Of a DNA stretch of 64,000 bases, positions 34,959-44,314 are shown piece by piece (the stretch's first letter is position 1; every line of letters starts with the position of its first letter). The translations under genes were made by a program, and so were the position numbers. The notes under the pieces were generated by a model. It was not told the DNA's origin. It saw only the letters and a list, made by a program, of their open reading frames with translations, and ran no database searches. This DNA comes from an uncultured Desulfobacteraceae bacterium (GTDB lineage Bacteria; Desulfobacterota; Desulfobacteria; Desulfobacterales; Desulfatirhabdiaceae). Where the stretch lies: positions 1-64,000 of the forward strand of contig CAJBLH010000030.1 of the NCBI GenBank assembly GCA_903953895.1. Direction: 5' to 3'.

Positions 34959-36485
34959 ATGGACCCACTCGACCAGAAGTTGAATGCCGTTTTCGATGGC
35001 AAGGTGCTTCGCAAAGACCTCCTGCATCGCATCAAAAAAGGAACCAACGTTCCGACATTCGTGCTGGAATTTCTGCTGGCCCGCTACTGTGCCAGCAGCG
35101 ATCCGGCGGAAATAGACGCCGGGTTGGATGCCGTGCTGGTGACACTTCAGGACAATTATGTCCGGCCCGACGAGGCGAACGCCGCCCAGTCCAGGGTGGC
35201 CACCCAGGGCAGGCACCGTTTCATCGACAAGGTGCATGTGCGGTATGTGGAGAAAGAAAAGCGGCACTGGGCATCTCTGGAGAATTTCAACTCTCAGCGG
35301 ATTGCCATCCACCAGAAATTTTACAAAGACAACGACCGGCTTCTGGAAGGCGGGATATGGGCCGAGGTGGTCATTGCCCACAACGACATCGAGGATGACG
35401 ATTATGCCTTTTATGTGGAGGATCTGCGGCCGATCCAACTGAGCCGCTTCGACTTCGCCCGCTATGGAGAAGGACGCAGCCAGTTCAGCCGCGATGAATG
35501 GCTGGATCTGATTCTCCGCTCCGTTGGACTGGAACCCGACAAACTCAGCCAGCGGGTCAAGTTTCACTTCATTACCCGGTTGGCCCCCTTGGTGGAGCCC
35601 AATTTCAATTTTATCGAACTGGGTCCGCGCGGCACCGGCAAATCCTATTTCTTCAGCGAATTCTCCCCTTATTCGACACTGGTCAGCGGCGGGCAGGCCA
35701 CCAAGGCTACACTTTTTTATCACAACAACCGAAGAAAAATCGGTCTGGTCGGATTCTGGGACACGGTGGCCTTCGATGAAGTCGGCGGAATAAAGATCAA
35801 AGACCCGGACACCATCCAGATCATGAAAGACTTTATGGCAAACGGCCGCTTCTCCCGGGGAGTCGAAGTCATTGCAGACGCCAGCCTGGCATTTGTCGGC
35901 AATATCGACCTTTCCATCGACCAGATCGTGAAATCCCCGGTATATGACTTGTTTCAGCCGCTTCCGCAGGAATTTGACCTGGCGGTGATGGATCGTTTTG
36001 CCTGCTATCTTCCCGGCTGGGAAATGCCGAAGAACAGCAGTGAATTTCTTACCGGCAGATACGGTTTCATCACCGATTATCTGGCCGAGGCTTTCCACCA
36101 TGCATTCAAGCACACGAACCGCTATGAGGAGGTGAATAAACGGATTCGCCTGGGGAGCTCCATCGAAGGCCGTGATGAGAAGGGGATCAAGAAAACGGTC
36201 TGCGCCTTTCTGAAAATACTCCATCCTTCCGGGGTCCCGACAGATGAAGAGTTTGAAGCGTATGTGGCGTATGCCGTCGAATGCCGTCGCCGTATCAAGG
36301 AGCAGATGAACAAACGCAAAACCGATGACGAATTTGCGATGATCAACCTGTCCTATGTCAACAATAAAGGCGAAGATATCATTGTGTACTGCCCGGAATC
36401 GAAGCATGCGCCGGCGACACAACATCCTTCCCGCAGGACGATCGCGCAATCTGTCACTGGAGCAATCGCCTGCTGTCAAGACTAA
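34959..36485 (+). CDS. brxL: BREX protein BrxL, short form
   Basis: BrxL is a DNA-binding AAA+ protein needed for phage restriction but not for host methylation in type 1 BREX. The N-terminal domain (1-170) is followed by an AAA+ core with Walker A GPRGTGKS (222-229) and Walker B VAFDEV (270-275), ending at residue 508. The C-terminal Lon-protease-like domain of long BrxL proteins is missing, and the bases after the stop do not continue it. Shorter BrxL variants exist, so this may be natural. ATG 34959 is preferred; a GTG at 34950 would overlap pglZ. Confidence 0.92.
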   Translation: MDPLDQKLNAVFDGKVLRKDLLHRIKKGTNVPTFVLEFLLARYCASSDPAEIDAGLDAVLVTLQDNYVRPDEANAAQSRVATQGRHRFIDKVHVRYVEKEKRHWASLENFNSQRIAIHQKFYKDNDRLLEGGIWAEVVIAHNDIEDDDYAFYVEDLRPIQLSRFDFARYGEGRSQFSRDEWLDLILRSVGLEPDKLSQRVKFHFITRLAPLVEPNFNFIELGPRGTGKSYFFSEFSPYSTLVSGGQATKATLFYHNNRRKIGLVGFWDTVAFDEVGGIKIKDPDTIQIMKDFMANGRFSRGVEVIADASLAFVGNIDLSIDQIVKSPVYDLFQPLPQEFDLAVMDRFACYLPGWEMPKNSSEFLTGRYGFITDYLAEAFHHAFKHTNRYEEVNKRIRLGSSIEGRDEKGIKKTVCAFLKILHPSGVPTDEEFEAYVAYAVECRRRIKEQMNKRKTDDEFAMINLSYVNNKGEDIIVYCPESKHAPATQHPSRRTIAQSVTGAIACCQD

Positions 36486-36619
36486 GGTGGGGTCGAACGA
36501 TTTGAGTCTGAGGAAGCGCCGTGAGACGAAGGTGGATATGAACCAGTGCCCTTATTTTTTTCGTCATTTTATTTATTACCGTGAAAAACCAGCGGAGCAA
36601 AGACTTCGGGAGGGGTCAT

Positions 36620-37525
36620 ATGATACAACAAGTAAAAATTTTTGAGGAGTTTGCATTTGGGGCAAGAGAAAATGTGAACGGAAAGACAGTTGCGGGAAAC
36701 CCCGCCGCTGTCTGCATGATAGATGAATTCCCTGATACAAAAATAATGAGTGCTTTTGCAGAAAGTCTGAAATTTCCCATGACAGCCTTTCTTGAGCGCT
36801 TCGGCAAGGAGGATGAATACGGTATCCGTTATTTTTCCGCCGATGGAAGCGCGTTTACACTGTGCGGTCATGCGACGGCTGCGGCAGCCAAGGTAGTTGC
36901 CCGTTTAACGGGGAGGTCGAGCTTGCGCTTTCATCTCGACTCGGAGTTCAATGGCATATCCAGTATTCAGGTCTATTCGGTTTCGGATGATGTCAAGATA
37001 TCTCTTCCTGCCATGAAACTGATAGCCATTGACCACAATGACCTTGTAAATGAAGTGGTTTCGTTATCGAACGTAAAGCCTGGCAACATCCTGGCCTCAT
37101 CGAAAAGCGCAATACTTGATCTCATCATAGAATTGGACAGTGCTCATCTGCTCCGCAATCTTGAATTGAACCTTCAGAGGCTGTCTGAACTGGCTCATGG
37201 AAACAAATGGCCTCACCGTGGCATGATATTCACGGCTAAGTCCGACATTCAGGGGTTTGATTTCCAGAGCAGAGCCTTTTTCCCAGGGTGGGGGATCAAC
37301 GAGGATGTTTACTGCGGAACGGCAAACCTTGGGGTGGTTCCTTTCTGGTACGCTAAAAACCTTGGTGGGGCAGGCAACGTCAGGTTCAATATGTTCTACG
37401 CATACAAGGGCAACGAGATCGGAGGCGTTTCACCGATTTATTACGATGTTCCCGCCGAGACCATTGAATTTTCCTCATTTGTCCGGTCCGGCAGAACCTT
37501 GACCCGAACCATGAGCAGCTTTTGA
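36620..37525 (+). CDS. PhzF family protein lacking the usual catalytic glutamate
   Basis: The 301-residue protein has the PhzF/diaminopimelate-epimerase-like double fold: GNPAAVC near 26-32, a CGHATAAAA segment and YCGTANLGVVPFW. PhzF enzymes isomerise small carboxylic acids using a glutamate in a motif of the form (S/T)E(S/T)xF. Here the equivalent segment is KFPMTAFL, with M54 in the glutamate position, so the reaction must differ or the protein may be non-enzymatic. GGGAGGGG precedes the ATG at 36620. It is the first gene after brxL and converges on a methyltransferase gene. Confidence 0.78.
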   Translation: MIQQVKIFEEFAFGARENVNGKTVAGNPAAVCMIDEFPDTKIMSAFAESLKFPMTAFLERFGKEDEYGIRYFSADGSAFTLCGHATAAAAKVVARLTGRSSLRFHLDSEFNGISSIQVYSVSDDVKISLPAMKLIAIDHNDLVNEVVSLSNVKPGNILASSKSAILDLIIELDSAHLLRNLELNLQRLSELAHGNKWPHRGMIFTAKSDIQGFDFQSRAFFPGWGINEDVYCGTANLGVVPFWYAKNLGGAGNVRFNMFYAYKGNEIGGVSPIYYDVPAETIEFSSFVRSGRTLTRTMSSF

Positions 37526-37593
37526 GAAGCGATTCAACGGGGCCTGGAAACCATCATGGATATTTGATCGGCGTATTTACGGATATTCCCTCT

Positions 37594-38451
37594 TTATTTT
37601 CTTGCTACGACCTGAGCCAAGGAGACGCGATCCTCTTCAAGGTTTTTGCTCTGATTATGCGCCATGTCCTTGAAACCGGGTCCAAGCAGAATGTGAATTC
37701 CGAGTGGGGTCAAACCACTTTGATGAATTTTTTTTGAAATATTTGTAAACCAGGCCCTGGCGATATCGGTGGTGTCTTTCCAACTTTCGATGCTGAAACC
37801 GCAGTTGTCGAGGATCACCCGCAATTCTTCCGGCAGGATCAGATAGCTGTTTTCCGGCTGACACGCCCATGGCACCGGAAAATGAACCGGACTTATCGGT
37901 CCTGCCAGCACATCATAGATGGCCAATGTTCCCCCGTTTTTCAGTACCCGGTACATCTCCTGATAAAAAATTGCCTTGTCCGGAATGTTAACGGATGTGT
38001 GCTGGGTCCAGACGACATCAAACGACGCATCCGGAAATGGAAGGGCGCAAGCATCCCCTTGCCGGTACGTAACGAGATTGGAGAGGCCCATGCGCTCTGC
38101 AAGCATTTGCGCAACCCGACAATAGGCATCCGTCAGATCGATGCCGGTTACTCGGCATCCGAATTCACCGGCGATATAGCGTGACGGGCCGCCGATCCCA
38201 CTGCCGACATCGAGAACATGCATATCTGGTTCAAGTCCGATCTCATGTGCCAGCTCGATGGTTGCTTTCCGCCCCCGAACATGAAACTCATCAATCGGAG
38301 CCAGGTCCTCGGGGGTGAGGTTATCGATGTCTTTTCCCGCTTTTTGAAGTGCTGAAAGTATCAATTTTTCCAGATTATCCCGGCTGTAATGCTTTATAAC
38401 GTTGTCATGAAATGCGTCAGGCTGAGAAGTTGGGTCATCCAGTATCGACAT
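37594..38451 (-). CDS. SAM-dependent methyltransferase (class I)
   Basis: The 285-residue class I methyltransferase has motif I VLDVGSGIGGPSRYIA (79-94), the acidic post-I GIDLTD, and motif FDVVWTQHTSVNI with the following YRVLKNGGTLAIYD. The pattern is close to UbiE/sarcosine or sterol-type small-molecule methyltransferases. The substrate cannot be told. AGGATG precedes the ATG. It is transcribed away from glpD's stop on the same strand but separated by 112 bases, and it converges with the PhzF-like gene. Confidence 0.85.
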   Translation of the reverse strand: MSILDDPTSQPDAFHDNVIKHYSRDNLEKLILSALQKAGKDIDNLTPEDLAPIDEFHVRGRKATIELAHEIGLEPDMHVLDVGSGIGGPSRYIAGEFGCRVTGIDLTDAYCRVAQMLAERMGLSNLVTYRQGDACALPFPDASFDVVWTQHTSVNIPDKAIFYQEMYRVLKNGGTLAIYDVLAGPISPVHFPVPWACQPENSYLILPEELRVILDNCGFSIESWKDTTDIARAWFTNISKKIHQSGLTPLGIHILLGPGFKDMAHNQSKNLEEDRVSLAQVVARK

Positions 38452-38563
38452 GTAACCATCCTCGATCGTTTTATAAATTATTCATCATATATGATTTCAC
38501 CGCAATCCAGAGCATTCATTGGTGAAACAAGTGGTCAACGGTGAAAAGATAGATTCCTGTTTT

Positions 38564-40126
38564 CTATAGGCTTATCAAATAAGATTCGGCTAGTTTCAGA
38601 TAGCGTTTCACCTGATCTTGCTGCCAGGTTGCATCTTTACCAAGCTCTTTGGCCATCACACGGGCCACTTCAGGGGCTGCCTCCATGCTTGCACGGGCAT
38701 CAAGAATCAGCGCACGGGTTCTTCTGGACAGCACATCATCGAGGAAGCAAGCCATCTCGTTTCTCACCGCCCATACCACTTCAGAAAAACGATAGGGCAG
38801 ACGCTCGTGAATGGGTTCATCCAGGGAAGGGTCATGATCCACAAGACGCTTGATGTATCTGGCGCTATTTCCGTACAGGGCGTAAGGCGCATTTCCCGCA
38901 TCATCCATGGACCAGCCGTTGAGGCTGAGATTTCGCGTCCGTGATTTTCGCGGATACAGGGCGCCGATGGGAATCGCCGCATCGATGGTATCCTCACCCA
39001 TTTTGCGATAGGTGGTCCATTTTCCGCCGGCAATGGTGATCAGACCCGATGGCGATACGCTCAGATGATGATCCCGCGCCAGAGCGGCGGTGCTTTTACT
39101 GTTTCCGGTATTGATCAGCGGTCTGATACCGGCGAATGCAGATAGAACATCCTCTGCTACCGGATCTTTGGTCAGGTATTTCGCCGCATGGTCCAGCAGA
39201 AAGAACACTTCCTCCGTGAAAGGAACAGGCTCGAGGCTGGGCTTGTCTATCGGTGTATCCGTGGTGCCGACGATGACCCGGTCATGCCAGGGCACGGCAA
39301 AAAGAACCCTGCCGTCGTCGGTATGGGGAACCATAACCGCGATATCGCCAGGGAGAAAAGATTTATCCAGAACAATATGAACACCCTGGCTGGGTGCGAT
39401 GATGGGTTCATGGTGCGTTACATCCATTTTCAAGATGGAATCGACGAAAATACCGGTGGCATTCACCACAGTTCGGGACATCACTTTATATTCCCTGCCC
39501 GTCAGTTTATCGATCGCAACCACGCCGCCGACAAGCCCGTTTGATTTAGTCAGCGCATTTACCTGTGCATAATTGAGTACGCACGCCCCCATATCTTCGG
39601 CGGTCTGGGCCAGGGTCACCGCCAGTCTGGCGTCGTCGAACTGGCCATCGTAGTAGATCACGCCACCTTTCAGATCCCGGGGTTCCAGCGTCGGCATTTT
39701 TTCAAGAACCATTTCCCTGGACAGCACGGTGGATTTTTCCAGACCCAGTTTTCCGGCCAGTGCATCGTAAACTTTCAGGCCAACCCCGTAAAAAGGGCCT
39801 TCCCACCAACTGTAGTTGGGAACCATGAACGACTGGTGATGCACCAGATGCGGGGCGTTCTGCAGCAGCAGTCCGCGTTCGTGAAGCGCTTCGAGTACCA
39901 GGGAGATATTTCCCTGCTGCAGGTAGCGAATCCCGCCGTGGATCAATTTTGTGCTGCGGCTTGATGTTCCCTGCGAAAAATCACCCTGCTCGAGCAGCAG
40001 CGTACTGTATCCCCTGGATGCGGATTCAACGGCCACCCCCAGACCGGTCGCTCCGCCGCCGATTATCGCCACATCCCAGATCTTCGATTCTCTATCAAGT
40101 CTTGACAACATTTCACTGCGAATCAT
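38564..40126 (-). CDS. glpD: Glycerol-3-phosphate dehydrogenase, FAD-dependent
   Basis: GlpD oxidises glycerol 3-phosphate to dihydroxyacetone phosphate and passes electrons to the quinone pool at the membrane. The 520-residue protein opens its FAD-binding fold with IIGGGATGLGVAVESASRG (about 20-38). It contains the family's TKLIHGGIRYL and later VVNATGIFVDSIL, GTTDTPID and ITIAGGKWTTYRKMGED. GGGAGGG precedes the ATG. No glpK or glpF is adjacent. A glycerophosphodiesterase (55940-56731) is in the same window and would provide its substrate. Confidence 0.94.
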   Translation of the reverse strand: MIRSEMLSRLDRESKIWDVAIIGGGATGLGVAVESASRGYSTLLLEQGDFSQGTSSRSTKLIHGGIRYLQQGNISLVLEALHERGLLLQNAPHLVHHQSFMVPNYSWWEGPFYGVGLKVYDALAGKLGLEKSTVLSREMVLEKMPTLEPRDLKGGVIYYDGQFDDARLAVTLAQTAEDMGACVLNYAQVNALTKSNGLVGGVVAIDKLTGREYKVMSRTVVNATGIFVDSILKMDVTHHEPIIAPSQGVHIVLDKSFLPGDIAVMVPHTDDGRVLFAVPWHDRVIVGTTDTPIDKPSLEPVPFTEEVFFLLDHAAKYLTKDPVAEDVLSAFAGIRPLINTGNSKSTAALARDHHLSVSPSGLITIAGGKWTTYRKMGEDTIDAAIPIGALYPRKSRTRNLSLNGWSMDDAGNAPYALYGNSARYIKRLVDHDPSLDEPIHERLPYRFSEVVWAVRNEMACFLDDVLSRRTRALILDARASMEAAPEVARVMAKELGKDATWQQDQVKRYLKLAESYLISL

Positions 40127-40285
40127 GACCGCCCTCCCGATTCACCCGGCAATGCTGTAACCCAGGCAAAAAATCCATCTTATCCTTTCAGCTCCGCCGC
40201 TCTTAGCCGATGCTTTTTTATCTTTTTCCTTGAAAATCGTTATTAACCACGAAATGCGTGAAAATATTTTTATCAAATCGAAAGT

Positions 40286-42625
40286 TCATGCGGATTCAGC
40301 AAAATTTTTGGGTAAATCATTGTCGATCACATAGATACAGACTTCTTTGGCGCCCTGCTGGGTATAGCGATATTTGCTGCACAGATTGGTTATCAGAAAG
40401 GTGACATCATTTCGAATGCGTTTATCATAAGTCTTGAAATCATCGCTGCCGTAATCCTTGATGGCCATGCGAAAATTTTTGTTGTCGATAAATGGGTCCA
40501 GTGCTTTTTCTTTCAGGTTGAAGACATACCGCTCACGCAGGGAGTCGAACAGCAGGGTCTCCTTGATGGATTTTCCCTCCACCAGAATTTCCTGGGTCAG
40601 GGTTCGGGACGTATATTCCTTTTGTACATCCTTTCGAAAAGACAGACGCTTGGCTTGAACGGTTTTGACCCCCAGCAGGTGGTCTTCGATGCTTCTGAAG
40701 AAATCTTCCGTGATTTCAATCCGATCTCCGGTATAGGTACAGATTGTCGTCGTGTCCGGCTCGAAATTCACGGCAAACATATAATTGCGGATATCTTTTG
40801 AAATCTGCTCCTCGTTGAAATAATAGAGCGATTCCTTGACTTCCTGCAGCACCGTGTAGTTGTATAAATGAAGCAGTGCATCCAGAAAACCGGATGGAAT
40901 CGATCTGGACAGATCCTTTCGAACATGGGTAAAAAAATTGTACAGGGCATTCATGTTGATGAGGTTGTCTTCTTTCGAGCAAGTGGAATAAAACTCGTTG
41001 AAGATTTTGATCGCATCGCGCCCGGAAAAACCGACGATGCCTTCAAATTCGGATTCGGCGATGATTTTTCGTCTGCGCTGGGCTGTAAATCGCTTGCGGT
41101 CTTCTTCTGTAAGCCAGGGGGGGATATATCCGGTATATATCTCCATTTTCAACAACTGAAGATTGTCGTCGCAATACCGGCGATATTTTTCAGAGCTCTC
41201 GATCCACTCCAGAAGCGCGTCTGACCGGGTTTTGATGCGGGAGGAAATGATGACCCGCGCAAAATTATGAAGTACCCTCGGAAGGAAACAGTCGTCGATG
41301 TGTTTGCCGAAAATATTGCGATAAATATTCACTTCCGTCTGAAGATCCAGAACATAAGGAATGTTGATATAGGCGATCCGGTCGGAAAATGACTGAAAAT
41401 CCTGAATGTTTTTCTTGTCTTCGGGATTCATGAGCGCGATGAACAAAGAATTGACGTTTTCCTCGACATCTTCGACCTTGTGAACCGCTTCACTGATGAT
41501 GTTGTGAAGTTCAATCAGCCGCTCGATATTGTGTGATTTGATATCCATCAACGCGTAGATGCCGTTGTTGGTCTTGGCGTACTGTGAATAAATGTACTTG
41601 GCCTGATTGCTGTCTCTGAGCAGGCTGTTGATACGGGTCTGAAGCATGGGATTGGTCAGGACATTCTGACGCATGGGCCTGTCGCCGGGATTGAATACGG
41701 TAATTCCTTCTCCGAGCCTGCGGTTGAACTGATAGGGCCTGGCATAAATCATCTCGAAAACCCGGGTGGGGCTTTTCAGCTTTTTAAGCAGCGCCTCATA
41801 CAGTGAACTGCAGATGGTACAGGGATTATCATGAAATACCCATTCATATTCTTTTTCTGTAAATAGTTTCCACTTGAATTCATCATTTTGAAACAAGTCA
41901 TCCAGAAACCCCCTGCGATAGTTTTTGGGGATCACGAGAATGGGATGGTCATGGCTAGGACAGGGAACTTCAACAAAGTCCTCTGAAAAATATCCGGCAG
42001 CATACTCATCCAGGAATTTTTTATCTTCCTGCTCGCTGAATTCGATGGATTCCCCAGAGGAGTCCGGATTATTCTGCGGAGATATGCTGAGCAGGTGAAG
42101 CATACGGTCCATGATCGGGATTTTTTGGGATTCGGCAAACCCGCCAAGGTCCTTTGAAGCCAGCCGCCATACGGTTTCATACCGGAAGCCTTCCTCGGTA
42201 TTGGCGTATTCCTCGAATTTCTTCAGGAGATTGTTGAGAAACGTACTTTTGCCACACCCCGGAGGCCCGTCGAAAATGTAGATTTTATTCTGCTGAGCCC
42301 CCCGCTTGAGCGCCTCCACCTGATTGATCAGTCGATTGGCGAAAGGCCTGTCCGCAAAAAATGGATGATCTGCGCCTTCAACAAAAAGTTTGCTGCAATC
42401 ATAATTGATAAAATTGATCGATTCCGGATCATCCGGGTATTCATCCACGCCTTCTCCCACATAAGCCATCATCATGTCATGAAACACCTGAAAAATATTG
42501 CGAAGGATGTGGGAAGGCCGCTCGGACATGATCTTGATGAATTCCTGAAAGGAAATGGGCGTTCGCTGATCCTGTTCGCTGATGGCTTTATCCAGATGCT
42601 GAAGGGCAAGTTCGATTTTTTCCAT
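40286..42625 (-). CDS. Second PrkA-like AAA protein
   Basis: The 779-residue protein has an AAA domain with Walker A GPPGCGKS (120-127) and a long helical middle. The C-terminal part resembles the PrkA serine kinase domain, but it is distant from the canonical PrkA encoded at 45724. It includes zinc-type cysteines in CPSHDHP and NPCTICSS. The start lies 3 bases after the SpoVR stop, so the two are coupled. Kinase activity is inferred from the family only. Finding two PrkA-type proteins around one YeaH/SpoVR pair suggests a hetero-complex or a division of labour. Confidence 0.75.
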   Translation of the reverse strand: MEKIELALQHLDKAISEQDQRTPISFQEFIKIMSERPSHILRNIFQVFHDMMMAYVGEGVDEYPDDPESINFINYDCSKLFVEGADHPFFADRPFANRLINQVEALKRGAQQNKIYIFDGPPGCGKSTFLNNLLKKFEEYANTEEGFRYETVWRLASKDLGGFAESQKIPIMDRMLHLLSISPQNNPDSSGESIEFSEQEDKKFLDEYAAGYFSEDFVEVPCPSHDHPILVIPKNYRRGFLDDLFQNDEFKWKLFTEKEYEWVFHDNPCTICSSLYEALLKKLKSPTRVFEMIYARPYQFNRRLGEGITVFNPGDRPMRQNVLTNPMLQTRINSLLRDSNQAKYIYSQYAKTNNGIYALMDIKSHNIERLIELHNIISEAVHKVEDVEENVNSLFIALMNPEDKKNIQDFQSFSDRIAYINIPYVLDLQTEVNIYRNIFGKHIDDCFLPRVLHNFARVIISSRIKTRSDALLEWIESSEKYRRYCDDNLQLLKMEIYTGYIPPWLTEEDRKRFTAQRRRKIIAESEFEGIVGFSGRDAIKIFNEFYSTCSKEDNLINMNALYNFFTHVRKDLSRSIPSGFLDALLHLYNYTVLQEVKESLYYFNEEQISKDIRNYMFAVNFEPDTTTICTYTGDRIEITEDFFRSIEDHLLGVKTVQAKRLSFRKDVQKEYTSRTLTQEILVEGKSIKETLLFDSLRERYVFNLKEKALDPFIDNKNFRMAIKDYGSDDFKTYDKRIRNDVTFLITNLCSKYRYTQQGAKEVCIYVIDNDLPKNFAESA

Positions 42626-42628
42626 GTC

Positions 42629-44281
42629 TTAACCCAGTACTTTTTTGGAAAGCTTCCGTTTTTCCATGGTATAAACAACGCGTCGCCACGTGATTTTCGG
42701 CTCCTGAAGTTCATCTGGTTTCGATTTTTTGGCCGCAGCGTCCGGTTTCGGGGTCGGAGGCGTTACTGAAACCACTTCACTGGTTTCAAGCTGAACCGGA
42801 CCACCCCACAGATATTCGACACCCATCAAGGTATTGGCGATAAATTCTGTAACCAGCGGTTTTTCCTCAAACCGATGATTGAGGTAGAGGGTGTTGTTGA
42901 TTTGCTTCTCCGGAAGGATTTCAATAAAAGGCGGATGATAGAGCGTATCCATCAGCATGCTCCGGTAGTCTCTGATTTTTCGACTTTTCACATAGTATTC
43001 CCATACCATCTTCTCTTCATTGAGGCGTCTTCCGGCCACAAAAAGCTTGTTCAACGTCATGAAGTCCTGATCCACGAACGCATTGATAAAAGAGAAATCG
43101 CTGAAATTTTCCCGTACGTAAAATATGGAATCCAGACCTTTGCCAGTTTGGGCATCGAACCGGTCTCGCTGAATTTCATCCAGAATTTTTTGAAACGGAT
43201 ACGAAAATTTCCCCTTGTTGGCCATATCTTCAATATAATAAAAGATTCGCATGCCCAGAGCATAAGGGTTGAGCCCCACGCGGGGCATGGATGTAACACC
43301 GGCGTTGACCCGGGCGAACTCGACCTCGTGACTGCGAATCCGGTCATCCCGAAGAAACAGTTTTTCATGCCAGTAACTGGCCCAGCCTTCATTCATGATC
43401 TTGGTTCGAATCTGCGGCTGAAAAAACAAGGACGTGTTCCGGACCACCTGCATAACCAGCTTCATCCACTGGTTTTCTTCTTTGTTGATAAATTCCGAAT
43501 GGTCCATCAGGTGCTGAAGCACATCCGCGCTGCGTTCTGAAATATGACTCCGGCTTTTGATGAAAAGTGCTTCGAACTCGGGATATTTCCGCGCCACATC
43601 GGAAAAAAACGTCTTCTCCCCCAGTTCTCCATACGTCTTCAAGCAGGCGTTGTATGCTTCGATTTCCTTGATGAATTCCCCGATTTTAATTTTGATGATG
43701 TCTTGAAGAAACACATCAAAATAATAATCCAAGCGGCTGGATTGGCGGGAGAGCGGAGATCGGTGAATCCGGGAAAGATGGTCGAAATAACCGACCAGAT
43801 TATCCACGCCCCTGGAAAACTCGATGATGTAATCTACCCATCTGTTTTTTTCGGTACGTAGTTTGGCGATGGCGCGTTTGTCCGATAATGCCTGGCCGGT
43901 AAAATCATCATCCCAGGTATGGCGGAAAAACAGGTTGTTCTGAAAAAAATCGATATGGGCCAGAACATGATAAAAAATCATGACATTCAGCCAGTCCGGA
44001 TTGTTGTCGTTATAAAAAGAAATGGCTGGCCGGGTATTGATAACTGTTTCATAGGGATTTCCGGGGTAGAGTTCGTATTTGCCTTTTTCCTTCAGCACCT
44101 CGACATCATGCACCCAGTAATCGTAAAGGGTAGGGATCATGACTTTCGGCGATAGCTCCAGAAGGTCCCTGTTGGTGACGATGTATTCCAGTGTTTCATC
44201 CTGAAATCGCAGGCCTGCCGCTCTGGCCCTTTCCTTGCACCCTTCCATGATTTTTTTGGTATGCTGATCGATGAGTTCCAT
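42629..44281 (-). CDS. SpoVR family protein
   Basis: The 550-residue cytoplasmic protein is a SpoVR/YcgB member. The family motifs YHVLAHIDFFQNN, MNEGWASYWHEK (which includes His and Glu) and GLNPYALGMRIFYYIED are all present. SpoVR is linked to spore cortex in Bacillus and to stationary-phase stress in proteobacteria, where it is co-encoded with yeaG (prkA) and yeaH as here. The biochemical role is unknown. It is third in the operon, with 33 bases after yeaH and 3 bases before the second PrkA-like gene. Confidence 0.92.
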   Translation of the reverse strand: MELIDQHTKKIMEGCKERARAAGLRFQDETLEYIVTNRDLLELSPKVMIPTLYDYWVHDVEVLKEKGKYELYPGNPYETVINTRPAISFYNDNNPDWLNVMIFYHVLAHIDFFQNNLFFRHTWDDDFTGQALSDKRAIAKLRTEKNRWVDYIIEFSRGVDNLVGYFDHLSRIHRSPLSRQSSRLDYYFDVFLQDIIKIKIGEFIKEIEAYNACLKTYGELGEKTFFSDVARKYPEFEALFIKSRSHISERSADVLQHLMDHSEFINKEENQWMKLVMQVVRNTSLFFQPQIRTKIMNEGWASYWHEKLFLRDDRIRSHEVEFARVNAGVTSMPRVGLNPYALGMRIFYYIEDMANKGKFSYPFQKILDEIQRDRFDAQTGKGLDSIFYVRENFSDFSFINAFVDQDFMTLNKLFVAGRRLNEEKMVWEYYVKSRKIRDYRSMLMDTLYHPPFIEILPEKQINNTLYLNHRFEEKPLVTEFIANTLMGVEYLWGGPVQLETSEVVSVTPPTPKPDAAAKKSKPDELQEPKITWRRVVYTMEKRKLSKKVLG

Positions 44282-44314
44282 ATTATCCTCAAAAAAATAA
44301 GGGTGCAGGGCGTA

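Noticed and set aside
34941-36479. A 512-codon open frame exactly opposite brxL
   Set aside because: It mirrors the brxL codon pattern, has no recognisable protein features and no ribosome site; the plus strand encodes clear BrxL motifs.
14827-36485. Assignment as type 6 BREX on the basis of brxE
   Set aside because: brxD and brxHI are missing and pglZ is followed by brxL, so the type 1 architecture fits better.
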